From contig NZ_JBOCEG010000005.1 in NCBI RefSeq assembly GCF_050586465.1, positions 1-64,000 of the forward strand: a stretch of DNA of 64,000 nucleotides, written 5' to 3'. Origin of the DNA: CAJXYS01 sp913063035 (GTDB lineage Bacteria; Pseudomonadota; Alphaproteobacteria; Rhodobacterales; Rhodobacteraceae). The notes below the pieces were generated by a model. That model ran no database searches, was not told the origin of the DNA, and worked only from the letters and a program-made list of their open reading frames with translations. Every line of letters starts with the position of its first letter. The first letter of the stretch is position 1. Of the stretch, positions 45,777 to 54,303 are shown in pieces. A program made the translations under genes and the position numbers.

Positions 45777-46556
45777 TCACCGGCCCTCCGGGAAGGCCTC
45801 GGCGCGGGCCGAGTCCATCAGCCGGCGCATCTCGCCGATCGCGTCGGGAAGCCCCCGGAATATCGCCTCGCCGATCAGGAAATGCCCGATATTGAGCTCC
45901 ATCACCTCGGGCAGGGCCGCGACCGGCGTCACGGTATCGTAGGTCAGACCATGCCCGGCATGAACCTCGAGCCCCAGCTCGTGGGCAAAGGCCGACATCG
46001 CGCGCAGCCGTTCAAGCTCCGCGTCGCGGTCGTCGAACCGGCCCTCGGCATGGGCGTCGCAATAGGCGCCGGTATGCAGTTCGATCACCGCGGCGCCGAT
46101 CCGGGCGGCGGCCTCGATCTGCGCGGGGTCGGCGGCGATGAAGATCGACACCCGGCAGCCGGCCTCTGCCAGCGGGGCGATGAAATGCGCCAGGCGGTTC
46201 TCGTCCTGCGCCACTTCGAGCCCGCCCTCGGTGGTGCGTTCCTCGCGGCGCTCCGGCACGATGCAGACCGCGTGCGGGCGGTGGCGCAGGGCGATGGCCT
46301 GCATCTCGTCGGTCGCGGCCATCTCGAAATTGAGCGGCACGGTCAGCCCGGCCGTCAGCGACTCGATATCGGCATCGCCGATATGGCGCCGGTCCTCGCG
46401 CAGATGCGCGGTGATGCCGTCAGCGCCGGCCTCCTCGGCGAGGAGCGCGGCGCGCAGCGGGTCGGGATAGGCCCCGCCGCGCGCGTTGCGCACCGTGGCC
46501 ACATGGTCGATGTTCACGCCGAGGCGCAGCCGTCCGAGGGGTTTGTCCAGGGGCAT
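45777..46556 (-). CDS. pdxJ: Pyridoxine 5'-phosphate synthase
   Basis: 259 residues; ring closure of DXP and 3-amino-2-oxopropyl phosphate to make vitamin B6. LRLGVNIDHVATVRNARGG at the N-terminus, DGITAHLREDRRHIGD and LEVHAGHGLTYDTVTPVAAL are conserved family blocks. I chose ATG 46556 (MPLDKPLGRL) on family length; an in-frame ATG at 46580 adds eight residues and neither has a strong ribosome site. Upstream of acpS in the usual order. The DXP comes from dxs at 4484. Confidence 0.93.
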   Translation of the reverse strand: MPLDKPLGRLRLGVNIDHVATVRNARGGAYPDPLRAALLAEEAGADGITAHLREDRRHIGDADIESLTAGLTVPLNFEMAATDEMQAIALRHRPHAVCIVPERREERTTEGGLEVAQDENRLAHFIAPLAEAGCRVSIFIAADPAQIEAAARIGAAVIELHTGAYCDAHAEGRFDDRDAELERLRAMSAFAHELGLEVHAGHGLTYDTVTPVAALPEVMELNIGHFLIGEAIFRGLPDAIGEMRRLMDSARAEAFPEGR

Positions 46557-46592
46557 TCCGTTTCGTCCGTCCGTTTGCATTCGCGCCGGAGA

Positions 46593-47246
46593 CTACGCCG
46601 CGCCGTCCGGGCCGTCAGCCTTTTTCGGCGCGGTGATGGCGCGCATCTCTTCCCATTTCTTGCGCAGCTTCTTGCGGCGGTGCGCCTGGTAGGCCGCGAT
46701 CACCGGCTGGCTGAGGAAATACGCCGCGATGCCCGCGGCCAGCCCCGGCAGCAGCCCCCCCAGGAGATAGGGCAGGAAGACGCTGTCGAAGAACCCGCCG
46801 AGGCTTTCCCAGTGAGGCGTGTCCATGGTGAAGAGCGCCTTGAGATTGCGCCAGAGTTCCACCGAGGCATCGCCGAAGGCACGCACCGTGTCGCGCACCG
46901 GCAGAACCGCCGTGCGACCCATGAGCGTGTTGCCGACCTCGAGGCTGACCGTCGCGATCACCGGGAAGGTCAGCGGGTTGCCGAAAAACGTGGCGAGGAG
47001 CGAGGCCAGGATGTTTCCGCGCAGCGCCGCGGCAACCATCGCGGCGAGGACGAAATGAAAGCCGAAAAAGGGCGTGAAACTCACGAAGACGCCGGCCGCG
47101 ATCCCGCGCGAGATCTTGTGCGGCGAGTCGGGCAGCCGCCGCAGCCGATGGGCCACGTAGCTTGCCGCGCGTGTCCAGCCGCCGCGCGGATAAAAGAAAT
47201 CCGCTACGATCTTGAGCCAGTTCCGGCTGTCGCGCCGCTTGAACAC
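46593..47246 (-). CDS. DUF2062 membrane protein
   Basis: 217 residues with two or three hydrophobic segments: GIAAGVFVSFTPFFGFHFVL (about 48-67) and FLPYLLGGLLPGLAAGIAAY (about 155-175). The phrase FTPFFGFH and the following ANPLTF-like GNPLTFPVIA define DUF2062. The highly basic C-terminus (HRRKKLRKKWEEM) is cytoplasmic. Function unknown. Between rel and pdxJ, as in other Rhodobacterales. Confidence 0.85.
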   Translation of the reverse strand: MFKRRDSRNWLKIVADFFYPRGGWTRAASYVAHRLRRLPDSPHKISRGIAAGVFVSFTPFFGFHFVLAAMVAAALRGNILASLLATFFGNPLTFPVIATVSLEVGNTLMGRTAVLPVRDTVRAFGDASVELWRNLKALFTMDTPHWESLGGFFDSVFLPYLLGGLLPGLAAGIAAYFLSQPVIAAYQAHRRKKLRKKWEEMRAITAPKKADGPDGAA

Positions 47247-47289
47247 GCTGTCGTCCTCTTTTCGCGACCGTCACACGGCCAGGGCGTGC

Positions 47290-49413
47290 CTAGGGTTTCC
47301 GGTTCTCGTCGCGCAGCCGTTCGAGGGCGGCGACGTCGCTGTCGGCCTCCACCGCCGTCATCACGTTGTGCAGATGCTCGGCGTCACGCACCTCGATATC
47401 TATGTGCATCCGGTAGAAGTCGGGCTTCCGGTCGGTGAAGTACATGTCGGAGATATTCGCGTTCTGCTCGCCGATCAACGTGCAGATTCGTCCCAGCACC
47501 CCCGGGTCGTTCAACAGTGTGACATCGAGCGTTACCGAATAGATCGGGGCATGCGGGCCGGTGTGCCAGTGCAGGTCGATCCAGCGGTCGGGTTGCTTGT
47601 CGAAATCCACCAGCGCCGGGCAGTCGATGGCGTGGACCACGACGCCGCGCCCGCGATAGGTGATGCCGACGATCCGCTCGCCGGGCACGGGCTGGCAGCA
47701 GGGCGCCAGGCTCGGCAGCTGGTCCTCGGCCAGGCCGATCACGGCGCGGTTGGGTTCGACCTCTTCGCGAACCTTGGTATTGACCAGTTCGGGGTAAAGC
47801 GCCTCGATCACCGTCTGCCCGGCAAGTTCAGCGCTGCCCAGGCGGGCCAGCAACTCGTCGGCATCCTTCAGGCCCAGCGTCTTGGCCGCGGTGGAGAGCG
47901 CCTTGTCGGTCGCCTTCTTGCCCACATGCTCGAAGGCGACGCGCGCCAGTTCGCGCCCCAGCTTCACGTAGCGGTCGCGGTGTTCGTCGCGCAGCGATTT
48001 GCGGATCGCCGAACGCGCCCGCCCGGTCACCGCGATATCCATCCAGGTCGCCTGCGGGCGCTGGCCCTCGGCGGTGGTGACCTCCACCGACTGGCCGTTG
48101 CGCAGCCGCGTCCAGAGCGGCACCCGCAGCCCGTCCACCTTGGCGCCGACGCAGCTGTCGCCGATCCGGGTGTGGATCGCGTAGGCGAAGTCGATCGGGG
48201 TCGCCCCGCGCGGCAGCTTGACCACGTCGCCCTTGGGCGTGAAGCAGAACACCTGGTCCGAGAACATCTCGAGCTTCACGTGTTCCATGAACTCGTCGTG
48301 GTCCTCGGCCTGCTGGAAGCGCTCCGTCAGGCTGGCGAGCCATTTCGCCGGATCGACGGCAAACGGGTTTTCCACCCGTTCCCCGTCGCGGTAGGACCAG
48401 TGCGCGGCGACGCCGGCCTCGGCCACCTCGTGCATCTCGCGGGTGCGGATCTGCACCTCGACACGCTTGCCGTCCCGCCCCGAGACCGTCGTGTGAATGG
48501 ACCGGTAGCCGTTCGACTTGGGCTGGCTGATATAGTCCTTGAACCGGCCGGGCACCGCCCGCCAGCGCCGGTGGATCGCGCCGAGAACCTTGTAGCAGTC
48601 ATCCTCGGACCCGGTGATGACGCGGAACCCGTAGATGTCCGACAGCCGCGAGAAGCTGAGTTCCTTCTCCTGCATCTTGCGCCAGACCGAATAGGGCTTC
48701 TTGGCGCGGCCGAAGACCTCGGCCTCGATACCGGCGCGTTCCAGCACGTCGCGGATGTCGTTGGTGATCCGCGGGATCACGTCGCCGGTGTCTTTCTGCA
48801 GCGTCAGGAAGCGCCGCATGATGGAGTTGCGCGCCTCGGGGTTCAGGACTCGGAAGGCGAGATCCTCGAGTTCGTCGCGCATCCACTGCATGCCCATGCG
48901 GCCCGCGAGCGGTGCGTAGATCTCCATCGTCTCGCGTGCCTTCTGGACCTGCTTTTCCGGGCGCATGTGCTTGATGGTGCGCATGTTGTGAAGCCGGTCG
49001 GCCAGCTTCACCAGCAGGACCCGCAGGTCCTTGGACATCGCCATCAGCAGCTTGCGGAAATTCTCGGCCTGCTTGGTCTCGGCCGAGGACAGCTCAAGAT
49101 TGGTCAGCTTGGTCACCCCGTCCACCAGCTCGGCGATCTCGGCGCCGAAGCGGTCGGCGATCTCGCCATAGGTGGACTTGGTGTCCTCGATCGTGTCGTG
49201 GAGCAGGGCGGTCACGACGGTCGCGTCGTCCATCTGCTGCTCGGTCAGCAGCGCCGCGACCTCGACCGGGTGGCTAAAATAGGGTTCGCCCGAATACCGT
49301 GTCTGGCCCTCGTGCATCGCCCGCGCATAGCCGTAGGCGTCGCGGATCAGTCGGGCGTTGGAATGCGGATTGTAGTTGCGGACCAGTTCAATGAGGTCTT
49401 CGACGTCGATCAT
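47290..49413 (-). CDS. Bifunctional (p)ppGpp synthetase/hydrolase (Rel/SpoT)
   Basis: 707 residues controlling the stringent response. Hydrolase HD domain: YFSHPVEVAALLTE and TALLHDTIEDTKST (about 45-75); synthetase domain near 235-330 with RLSDIYGFRVITGSEDDCYK and SKSNGYRSIHTTV-like PKSNGYRSIHTTVSG; TGS domain (VVKLPRGATPIDFAYAIHT) and a C-terminal ACT domain (VTLDVTLLNDPGVLGRICTL). Both catalytic halves appear intact, as expected for the single long Rel of Alphaproteobacteria. Follows rpoZ by 36 bp. Confidence 0.95.
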   Translation of the reverse strand: MIDVEDLIELVRNYNPHSNARLIRDAYGYARAMHEGQTRYSGEPYFSHPVEVAALLTEQQMDDATVVTALLHDTIEDTKSTYGEIADRFGAEIAELVDGVTKLTNLELSSAETKQAENFRKLLMAMSKDLRVLLVKLADRLHNMRTIKHMRPEKQVQKARETMEIYAPLAGRMGMQWMRDELEDLAFRVLNPEARNSIMRRFLTLQKDTGDVIPRITNDIRDVLERAGIEAEVFGRAKKPYSVWRKMQEKELSFSRLSDIYGFRVITGSEDDCYKVLGAIHRRWRAVPGRFKDYISQPKSNGYRSIHTTVSGRDGKRVEVQIRTREMHEVAEAGVAAHWSYRDGERVENPFAVDPAKWLASLTERFQQAEDHDEFMEHVKLEMFSDQVFCFTPKGDVVKLPRGATPIDFAYAIHTRIGDSCVGAKVDGLRVPLWTRLRNGQSVEVTTAEGQRPQATWMDIAVTGRARSAIRKSLRDEHRDRYVKLGRELARVAFEHVGKKATDKALSTAAKTLGLKDADELLARLGSAELAGQTVIEALYPELVNTKVREEVEPNRAVIGLAEDQLPSLAPCCQPVPGERIVGITYRGRGVVVHAIDCPALVDFDKQPDRWIDLHWHTGPHAPIYSVTLDVTLLNDPGVLGRICTLIGEQNANISDMYFTDRKPDFYRMHIDIEVRDAEHLHNVMTAVEADSDVAALERLRDENRKP

Positions 49414-49449
49414 CCGGGCCGCATCCTGACCGGGCCCCGGTGGGGCCCG

Positions 49450-49800
49450 TTACCTGGATTCCTGCGCTTCCATGAGCTGGCGCAGGAGGTTTTCCTCGGA
49501 CATGTCGTCCTCGGGCTTGTCCTGCTCCTGCCCCATGAGCAGCGCCATCGAATCCTCTTCGGGCTCGTCGACCTCGATCTGGGTCTGGTTGCTCTCGATC
49601 ATGCGCTCGCGCAGGCCCTCGGCCGGCTGCGTTTCCTCGGCGATCTCGCGCAGGGCGACGACCGGGTTCTTGTCGTTGTCGCGGTCGACCGTCAGCTCGG
49701 CGCCGGCGGAAATCTCGCGCGCCCGGTGGGCGGCCAGCATCACCAGATCGAACCGGTTCGGGACCTTGTCAACGCAATCTTCAACGGTCACACGCGCCAT
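49450..49800 (-). CDS. rpoZ: RNA polymerase omega subunit
   Basis: 116 residues. Conserved MARVTVEDCVDKVPNRFDLV and MLAAHRAREISAGAELTV with NDKNPVVALREIAEE. The C-terminus (about 80-116) is acidic and low-complexity. Omega aids assembly of the beta' subunit and carries part of one ppGpp site, in keeping with the rel gene downstream. Usual rpoZ-rel order. Confidence 0.96.
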   Translation of the reverse strand: MARVTVEDCVDKVPNRFDLVMLAAHRAREISAGAELTVDRDNDKNPVVALREIAEETQPAEGLRERMIESNQTQIEVDEPEEDSMALLMGQEQDKPEDDMSEENLLRQLMEAQESR

Positions 49801-49876
49801 GGGAAAACTCCAATCGGACTAAGGGGCGGAGGAACCGCCTGTGTATTGTGATTCAAAAGGCTTGACAAGGGTGGAT

Positions 49877-50494
49877 TCAGTCGCAAGCGGCGTCCGCGGG
49901 ACGCACTTCCGCGCGGGCCTCGGGCGAGAGCGCCGCGACCATCTCGGCCACGGTCCGGCCCAGCACGGGATGGCGCCAGTCCGGCGCGACATCGGCCAGC
50001 GGCACGAGCACGAACGCCCGTTCCTGCAGACGCGGATGCGGCAGGATCAGTTCGTCCGGCGCCTTGCGCATCTGCACGTCGAGCGGCAGGGCGCGCCAGC
50101 GTTCGAAGGTCGCGCGGTCGGGCAGGACCGCGTCGCCCCAGGCCAGCAGGTCGAGATCCGCAGAGCGTTCCGCCCAGCGCACCCGCCGCTCGCGGCCGAG
50201 ACCGGCCTCGATCCGGTGCAGAAGCGCCAGCAGCGCATCGGGGGCCAGCGTCGTTTCCAGCAGGGCCGCCGCGTTCACGAAATCGGGACCGGAGCCGGGC
50301 GGGAAAGCCGGAGTGTGATAGTATCGGCTTTCACGGGCGACCCGGACGGCTGATTCTCTGTCCAGCAACCTCAACGCGCATTCCAGGGTTGCCCTGGACC
50401 CCCCCACGGTTGAAGCACGGTTCGCACCCAACGCCACAAGGGCTTTTGTAACGTTTCCGTGGCCTGATTGGTCTTGCAGCGTCGGTGGATACAT
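49877..50494 (-). CDS. folK: 2-amino-4-hydroxy-6-hydroxymethyldihydropteridine diphosphokinase
   Basis: 205 residues; pyrophosphorylates the pterin precursor of folate. KALVALGANRAS at the N-terminus, SRYYHTPAFPPGSGPDFVNA, then the Mg/ATP site SADLDLLAWGD and LPHPRLQERAFVLVPLADVA. The ATG at 50494 is the only one before the conserved strand and adds about 16 residues to the usual start. Upstream of rpoZ on the same strand. Confidence 0.93.
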   Translation of the reverse strand: MYPPTLQDQSGHGNVTKALVALGANRASTVGGSRATLECALRLLDRESAVRVARESRYYHTPAFPPGSGPDFVNAAALLETTLAPDALLALLHRIEAGLGRERRVRWAERSADLDLLAWGDAVLPDRATFERWRALPLDVQMRKAPDELILPHPRLQERAFVLVPLADVAPDWRHPVLGRTVAEMVAALSPEARAEVRPADAACD

Positions 50495-50594
50495 CTATTT
50501 TCGCTGATCACTCCGCCAGTCGTTGCAGCCGAAACGACCACTCACCGGCGATTTTGGAACCTGGTGGATAAACGCATTATTGGAAGGACAATTA

Positions 50595-51167
50595 ATGTTC
50601 TACAAGGACGAACGGCTGGCGCTGTTCATCGACGGCTCCAACCTTTATGCCGCGGCGAAGGCGCTTGGCTTCGATATCGATTACAAGCTGCTGCGCGCCG
50701 AGTTCATGCGCCGGGGCAAGCTGCTCAGGGCCTTTTACTATACCGCCCTGCTCGAGAGCGACGACTACTCGCCGATCCGCCCGCTGGTCGACTGGCTGAA
50801 CTACAACGGCTTCACCATGGTCACCAAGCCCGCCAAGGAGTTCACCGACTCCATGGGCCGGCGCAAGGTGAAGGGGAACATGGATATCGAGCTGGCCGTC
50901 GACGCGATGGAACTGGCGCCGCATGTCGATCACATCGTGATCTTCTCGGGCGACGGCGATTTCAAGCCGCTCGTGGAATCGCTGCAGCGCCAGGGCGTGC
51001 GGATCTCGGTCGTCTCGACGATCCGCAGCCAGCCGCCGATGATCGCCGACGAACTGCGCCGGCAGGCCGACAATTTCATCGAGCTCGACGAGCTGAAGGA
51101 AGTGATCGGCCGTCCGCCGCGCGAGGAACGCGAGAGCCAGCGCCAGTCCGAGAACGGCGACGACTGA
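50595..51167 (+). CDS. NYN domain protein (LabA/DUF88 family)
   Basis: 190 residues. PIN-like nuclease fold: RLALFIDGSNLYAAAKALG (first acidic site, about 6-24), KGNMDIELAVDAMELA and DHIVIFSGDGDFKPLVESLQ hold the remaining acidic residues. Likely a metal-dependent RNase, but targets are unknown. The last 30 residues are charged and disordered. GGAAGG precedes ATG 50595. Divergent from folK. Confidence 0.85.
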   Translation: MFYKDERLALFIDGSNLYAAAKALGFDIDYKLLRAEFMRRGKLLRAFYYTALLESDDYSPIRPLVDWLNYNGFTMVTKPAKEFTDSMGRRKVKGNMDIELAVDAMELAPHVDHIVIFSGDGDFKPLVESLQRQGVRISVVSTIRSQPPMIADELRRQADNFIELDELKEVIGRPPREERESQRQSENGDD

Positions 51168-51195
51168 GCCGGGCCCGGCCGACCACGTCGATCCG

Positions 51196-51630
51196 ATGGC
51201 AGAGCTGCTCTCGCTCCTGACGCTCTTCGCGGCCGCCTTCGGGGCGGCCACGATCCTGCCGTTCCAGTCCGAGGTCGTCTTCGCGGCACTGCAGATTGCC
51301 GGCGATATCGACGTCGTGCTGCTCGTCGCCGTGGCCAGCCTCGGCAACGTGCTCGGGGCGGTGGTCAATTACGTGATGGGACGCTGGGTGGAACATTTCC
51401 GCCACCGGCGCTGGTTTCCCGTCTCCGAGGCGCAGCTCGACCGGGCGCAGCGCGGCTTCGCGCGCTGGGGGGTCTGGACCCTGCTGCTGAGCTGGGCGCC
51501 CTTCGGCGACGCCTTCACCGTGGTCGCCGGGCTGATGCGCACGCGCCTGTGGGTTTTCCTGCTCCTCGTCACCGTCGCCAAGACCGGCCGCTACATGGTC
51601 CTGGCCTGGGCGACCGCGGCGGCGACCTAG
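51196..51630 (+). CDS. YqaA family VTT/DedA-like membrane protein
   Basis: 144 residues with three to four hydrophobic segments. ATILPFQSEVVFAALQIAGD and SLGNVLGAVVNYVMGRWVEH carry the Gly/Asn motifs of the short YqaA group, distantly related to DedA lipid scramblases. RWGVWTLLLSWAPFGDAFTV matches the conserved re-entrant loop. Function unproven. The stop TAG lies in CTAG, which on the other strand is also the stop of the cytochrome gene. Confidence 0.82.
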   Translation: MAELLSLLTLFAAAFGAATILPFQSEVVFAALQIAGDIDVVLLVAVASLGNVLGAVVNYVMGRWVEHFRHRRWFPVSEAQLDRAQRGFARWGVWTLLLSWAPFGDAFTVVAGLMRTRLWVFLLLVTVAKTGRYMVLAWATAAAT

Positions 51631-52088
51631 CCGCCCGCGTTGATCCTGTTATGAGTGTTGATCACGCGCGGGGGCCATGTGCTCTTGATATAGGCGAGCA
51701 CGGCCAGGATCTCTGCGTCGGACAGGATCTCGCCGAACCCCATCATGTCGCTTTCGTAATCCCCACCGACCAGCTGCGCCGTCCCGCGTTTGGTGATCTC
51801 CACGAGCTGCGCGTCCGGATGGTGCCAGGTGTGGCCGTTCTCGTCATGGGGCGGGGCCGGCATGCGCCCGTTTGGCTTGGGTTCACGCCAGTTCGGCTCG
51901 CCCTCCAGCGCGGCGCCATGGCAGGCGGCACAATGGGCGGCATAGAGCTCCTCGCCCTGCGCGATGGCCGCGGGGTCCGTGTAGGGCAGGACGCCCGTCG
52001 TCCCCGCCGCGCTGTTCCAGACCAGGAAACCGGCCAGCGCGGCACCCGTCGCCGCCACAAGCGCAATCGAGATTTTGCCCGCCGTCAT
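51627..52088 (-). CDS. Cytochrome c, class I, membrane-anchored or exported
   Basis: 153 residues. N-terminal hydrophobic helix about 5-25 (ISIALVAATGAALAGFLVW) is a signal anchor. Haem-binding CAACH at C53-H57 and a likely axial methionine in SDMMGFGEILSDAEILAVLA near residue 115. A proline/His-rich insert (MPAPPHDENGHTWHHP) lies between. Electron partner unknown. ATG 52088 has GGAAGG seven bases upstream; a GTG six bases earlier is less likely. Confidence 0.87.
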   Translation of the reverse strand: MTAGKISIALVAATGAALAGFLVWNSAAGTTGVLPYTDPAAIAQGEELYAAHCAACHGAALEGEPNWREPKPNGRMPAPPHDENGHTWHHPDAQLVEITKRGTAQLVGGDYESDMMGFGEILSDAEILAVLAYIKSTWPPRVINTHNRINAGG

Positions 52089-52223
52089 GCCCACACCTTC
52101 CGGAACCCTCGGCGCGCAGTGCCGCCTTCCAGCGCCGGAAGGTCAAATCACACGGCCGTGAACCGACACCGCTCTGGACCCGGGACGGTTGAGAAGATAT
52201 CTCGGGCCCAAAGGATGATGCCG

Positions 52224-53174
52224 ATGACCAAGCCTGCCCTCACCCTCTACCTCGCCGCGCCGCGCGGCTTCTGCGCCGGCGTGGACCGGGCGATCAAGAT
52301 CGTCGAAATGGCGCTCGAGAAATGGGGCGCCCCGGTCTATGTCCGCCACGAGATCGTGCATAATCGCTTCGTCGTGGACGACCTGCGCGCCAAGGGCGCG
52401 GTCTTCGTCGACGAACTGGAGGAATGCCCGGACGACCGGCCGGTGATCTTCTCGGCCCACGGCGTGCCCAAGGCCGTGCCCGCCGAGGCCGAGCGGCGCG
52501 AAATGGTCTATGTGGACGCCACCTGTCCCCTGGTCAGCAAGGTCCATATCGAGGCCGAGCGGCACCACCGAAACGGGCTTCAGATGGTGATGATCGGCCA
52601 TGCCGGGCATCCGGAAACGATCGGGACGATGGGCCAGCTGCCCGATGGCGAGGTGCTGCTGGTGGAAACCCCCGAGGACGTCGCCACGCTGGCGCCGCGC
52701 GATCCCGGGAAATTGGCCTTCATCACCCAGACGACGCTTTCGGTCGACGACACCGCCGACATCGTCGCGGCGCTGAAGGCCCGCTTCCCGGCGATCATCG
52801 GGCCGCACAAGGAAGATATCTGCTACGCGACGACCAATCGGCAGGCGGCCGTCAAGGCCGTCGCGCCGGCGGTCGATGCGCTGCTGGTGATCGGGGCGCC
52901 GAACTCGTCCAATTCCCGCCGCCTGGTAGAGGTCGCCACGGCCGCGGGCTGTTCCTACGCGCAACTTGTCCAGCGGGCCGCCGATATCGACTGGCGGGCG
53001 CTGCAGGGCGTCGGCGCGGTCGGGCTGACCGCGGGGGCCAGCGCCCCCGAGGTTCTGGTCGAAGAAGTGATCGACGCCTTCCGCGACCGCTTCGAGCTCA
53101 AGACCGAGATGGTCGAGACCGCGACCGAGGACGTGGAATTCAAGGTCCCGCGCGTTCTGCGCGAACCGGCGTGA
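52224..53174 (+). CDS. ispH: 4-hydroxy-3-methylbut-2-enyl diphosphate reductase
   Basis: 316-residue 4Fe-4S enzyme; last step of the MEP pathway, making IPP and DMAPP. The three cluster cysteines are in PRGFCAGVDRAIKIV, YVDATCPLVSK and EDICYATTNRQAAV; SAHGVPKAVPAEAERR and NSSNSRRLVEVA are substrate residues. I start at ATG 52224 since AAAGGA sits eight bases before; ATGs at 52215 and 52218 are too close. With dxs and ispA, the third isoprenoid gene in the window. Confidence 0.95.
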   Translation: MTKPALTLYLAAPRGFCAGVDRAIKIVEMALEKWGAPVYVRHEIVHNRFVVDDLRAKGAVFVDELEECPDDRPVIFSAHGVPKAVPAEAERREMVYVDATCPLVSKVHIEAERHHRNGLQMVMIGHAGHPETIGTMGQLPDGEVLLVETPEDVATLAPRDPGKLAFITQTTLSVDDTADIVAALKARFPAIIGPHKEDICYATTNRQAAVKAVAPAVDALLVIGAPNSSNSRRLVEVATAAGCSYAQLVQRAADIDWRALQGVGAVGLTAGASAPEVLVEEVIDAFRDRFELKTEMVETATEDVEFKVPRVLREPA

Positions 53175-53309
53175 CCCGCCCGGCGCGCGGCGTGGCGGAA
53201 ACCGTCGACAACCCGGCGCGGCCGGGCTAGGACAGGCCCGATCCGCAACGACCGCCGGGACAGTGACGACCATGACCCACCCCCGACCGAATGCCGCCGG
53301 AGCCGCCGC

Positions 53310-53765
53310 ATGAGAGGCGTTCCCGCGACCGCTCTGATCCTCGCGCTGGCCGGGTTGCTGCCGTTTCTCTGGGGCGCGGCCATGGCCGTGGTGCCGAACC
53401 CGGCGGCGCTGCCGCTCTACCGTGACATGCCGGCCGCGCTGCGCGACGAGGCGGTGCTGGTCGAGTATGGCATCGTGATCCTGTGTTTCATGTCCGGGGT
53501 TCTCTGGGGGTTCGCGGCGCGGACCGCCAGGGCAAGGGCGGCCGCCGGCTATGCCGCCAGCGTGGTCCCCGCGCTCTGGGCGTTCTTCGCCGTGCGCGGC
53601 GCCGGCGAGTCCGCCCTGATCGCGCTGGCCGCGGGCTTCGCGGGCGTGTTGGCCATCGACTGGCTTTTCGCGCGGGCGGGCCTTGCGCCGTCCTGGTGGA
53701 TGCGGTTGCGCGTGCCCGTGACGGTCGTGGTGCTTGCCTGTCTCGGGACGGGGATCGTTTTCTGA
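53310..53765 (+). CDS. DUF3429 membrane protein
   Basis: 151 residues with four or five predicted membrane helices. VEYGIVILCFMSGVLWGFAA (about 51-70) with the GxxWGFA motif and the following Ala-rich helices fit DUF3429. Unknown function. It overlaps the rnhA ATG by one base (TGATG), so the two are co-translated. Upstream of it 135 bp separate ispH. Confidence 0.82.
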   Translation: MRGVPATALILALAGLLPFLWGAAMAVVPNPAALPLYRDMPAALRDEAVLVEYGIVILCFMSGVLWGFAARTARARAAAGYAASVVPALWAFFAVRGAGESALIALAAGFAGVLAIDWLFARAGLAPSWWMRLRVPVTVVVLACLGTGIVF

Positions 53766-54235
53766 TGGCCGCCGAGATCGTCGCCTACACGGACGGGGCA
53801 TGCTCGGGCAATCCCGGTCCGGGTGGCTGGGGCGTGCTGCTCCAGGCCAGGGAGGGCGACCGGATCGTGAAGGAGCGCGCGCTCAAGGGCGGAGAGAGCG
53901 AGACCACGAACAACCGCATGGAACTGATGGCCGCGATCACGGCGCTCGAGACGCTGGGGCGCCCGGCGAAGGTCACCATCGTCACCGACAGCGCCTATGT
54001 GAAGAACGGGGTCACCGGCTGGATCCATGGCTGGAAGCGCAATGGCTGGAAGACGTCGACGAAAAAGCCGGTGAAGAACGTCGAGCTCTGGCAAAGGCTC
54101 GACGCGGCGCAGGCGCGCCACGACGTTCACTGGGAATGGGTCAAGGGCCATGCCGGCCATCCCGAAAACGAGCGAGCCGACGAACTGGCCCGCGAAGGCA
54201 TGAAGCCCTTCAAACCGGTGCGGAAGAAAGCATAG
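53765..54235 (+). CDS. rnhA: Ribonuclease HI
   Basis: 156 residues; removes RNA from RNA-DNA hybrids. Catalytic acidic residues in YTDGACSGNPGPGGWG, ETTNNRMELMAAI and VTDSAYVKNGV; the handle region HGWKRNGWKT is present, and WVKGHAGHPENERADELA supplies the final His/Asp. Coupled to DUF3429 by TGATG. The TetR gene follows after a 68-bp AT-rich gap. Confidence 0.96.
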   Translation: MAAEIVAYTDGACSGNPGPGGWGVLLQAREGDRIVKERALKGGESETTNNRMELMAAITALETLGRPAKVTIVTDSAYVKNGVTGWIHGWKRNGWKTSTKKPVKNVELWQRLDAAQARHDVHWEWVKGHAGHPENERADELAREGMKPFKPVRKKA

Positions 54236-54287
54236 CGAACTTTTGTTCGTTAACTGGTGCCGGTCGTGATATTAACGAATAATCGTT
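54236..54287. promoter_or_regulatory. Paired inverted repeats before the TetR gene, candidate operators
   Basis: CGAAC-TTTT-GTTCG (54236-54249) and AACGA-ATAA-TCGTT (54274-54287) are two dyads with the same geometry (5-bp arms, 4-base spacer). In addition TTCGTTAA (54246-54253) is repeated inverted as TTAACGAA (54272-54279), making a larger symmetry. They lie in an AT-rich strip directly before a TetR-family gene, so autoregulation is the simplest reading. A -10-like TATATT (54292-54297) follows. Confidence 0.55.
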
Positions 54288-54303
54288 CAGGTATATTGTC
54301 GCC

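Noticed and set aside
47212..49851. Plus-strand open frame of about 879 codons opposite rel
   Set aside because: Fully antisense to rel and rpoZ with the same biased composition; no motif or ribosome site.
50554..50582. TTGGAA followed about 17 bp later by TTATTG before the NYN gene
   Set aside because: The -10 is poor, and the implied start would fall too near the ribosome site.
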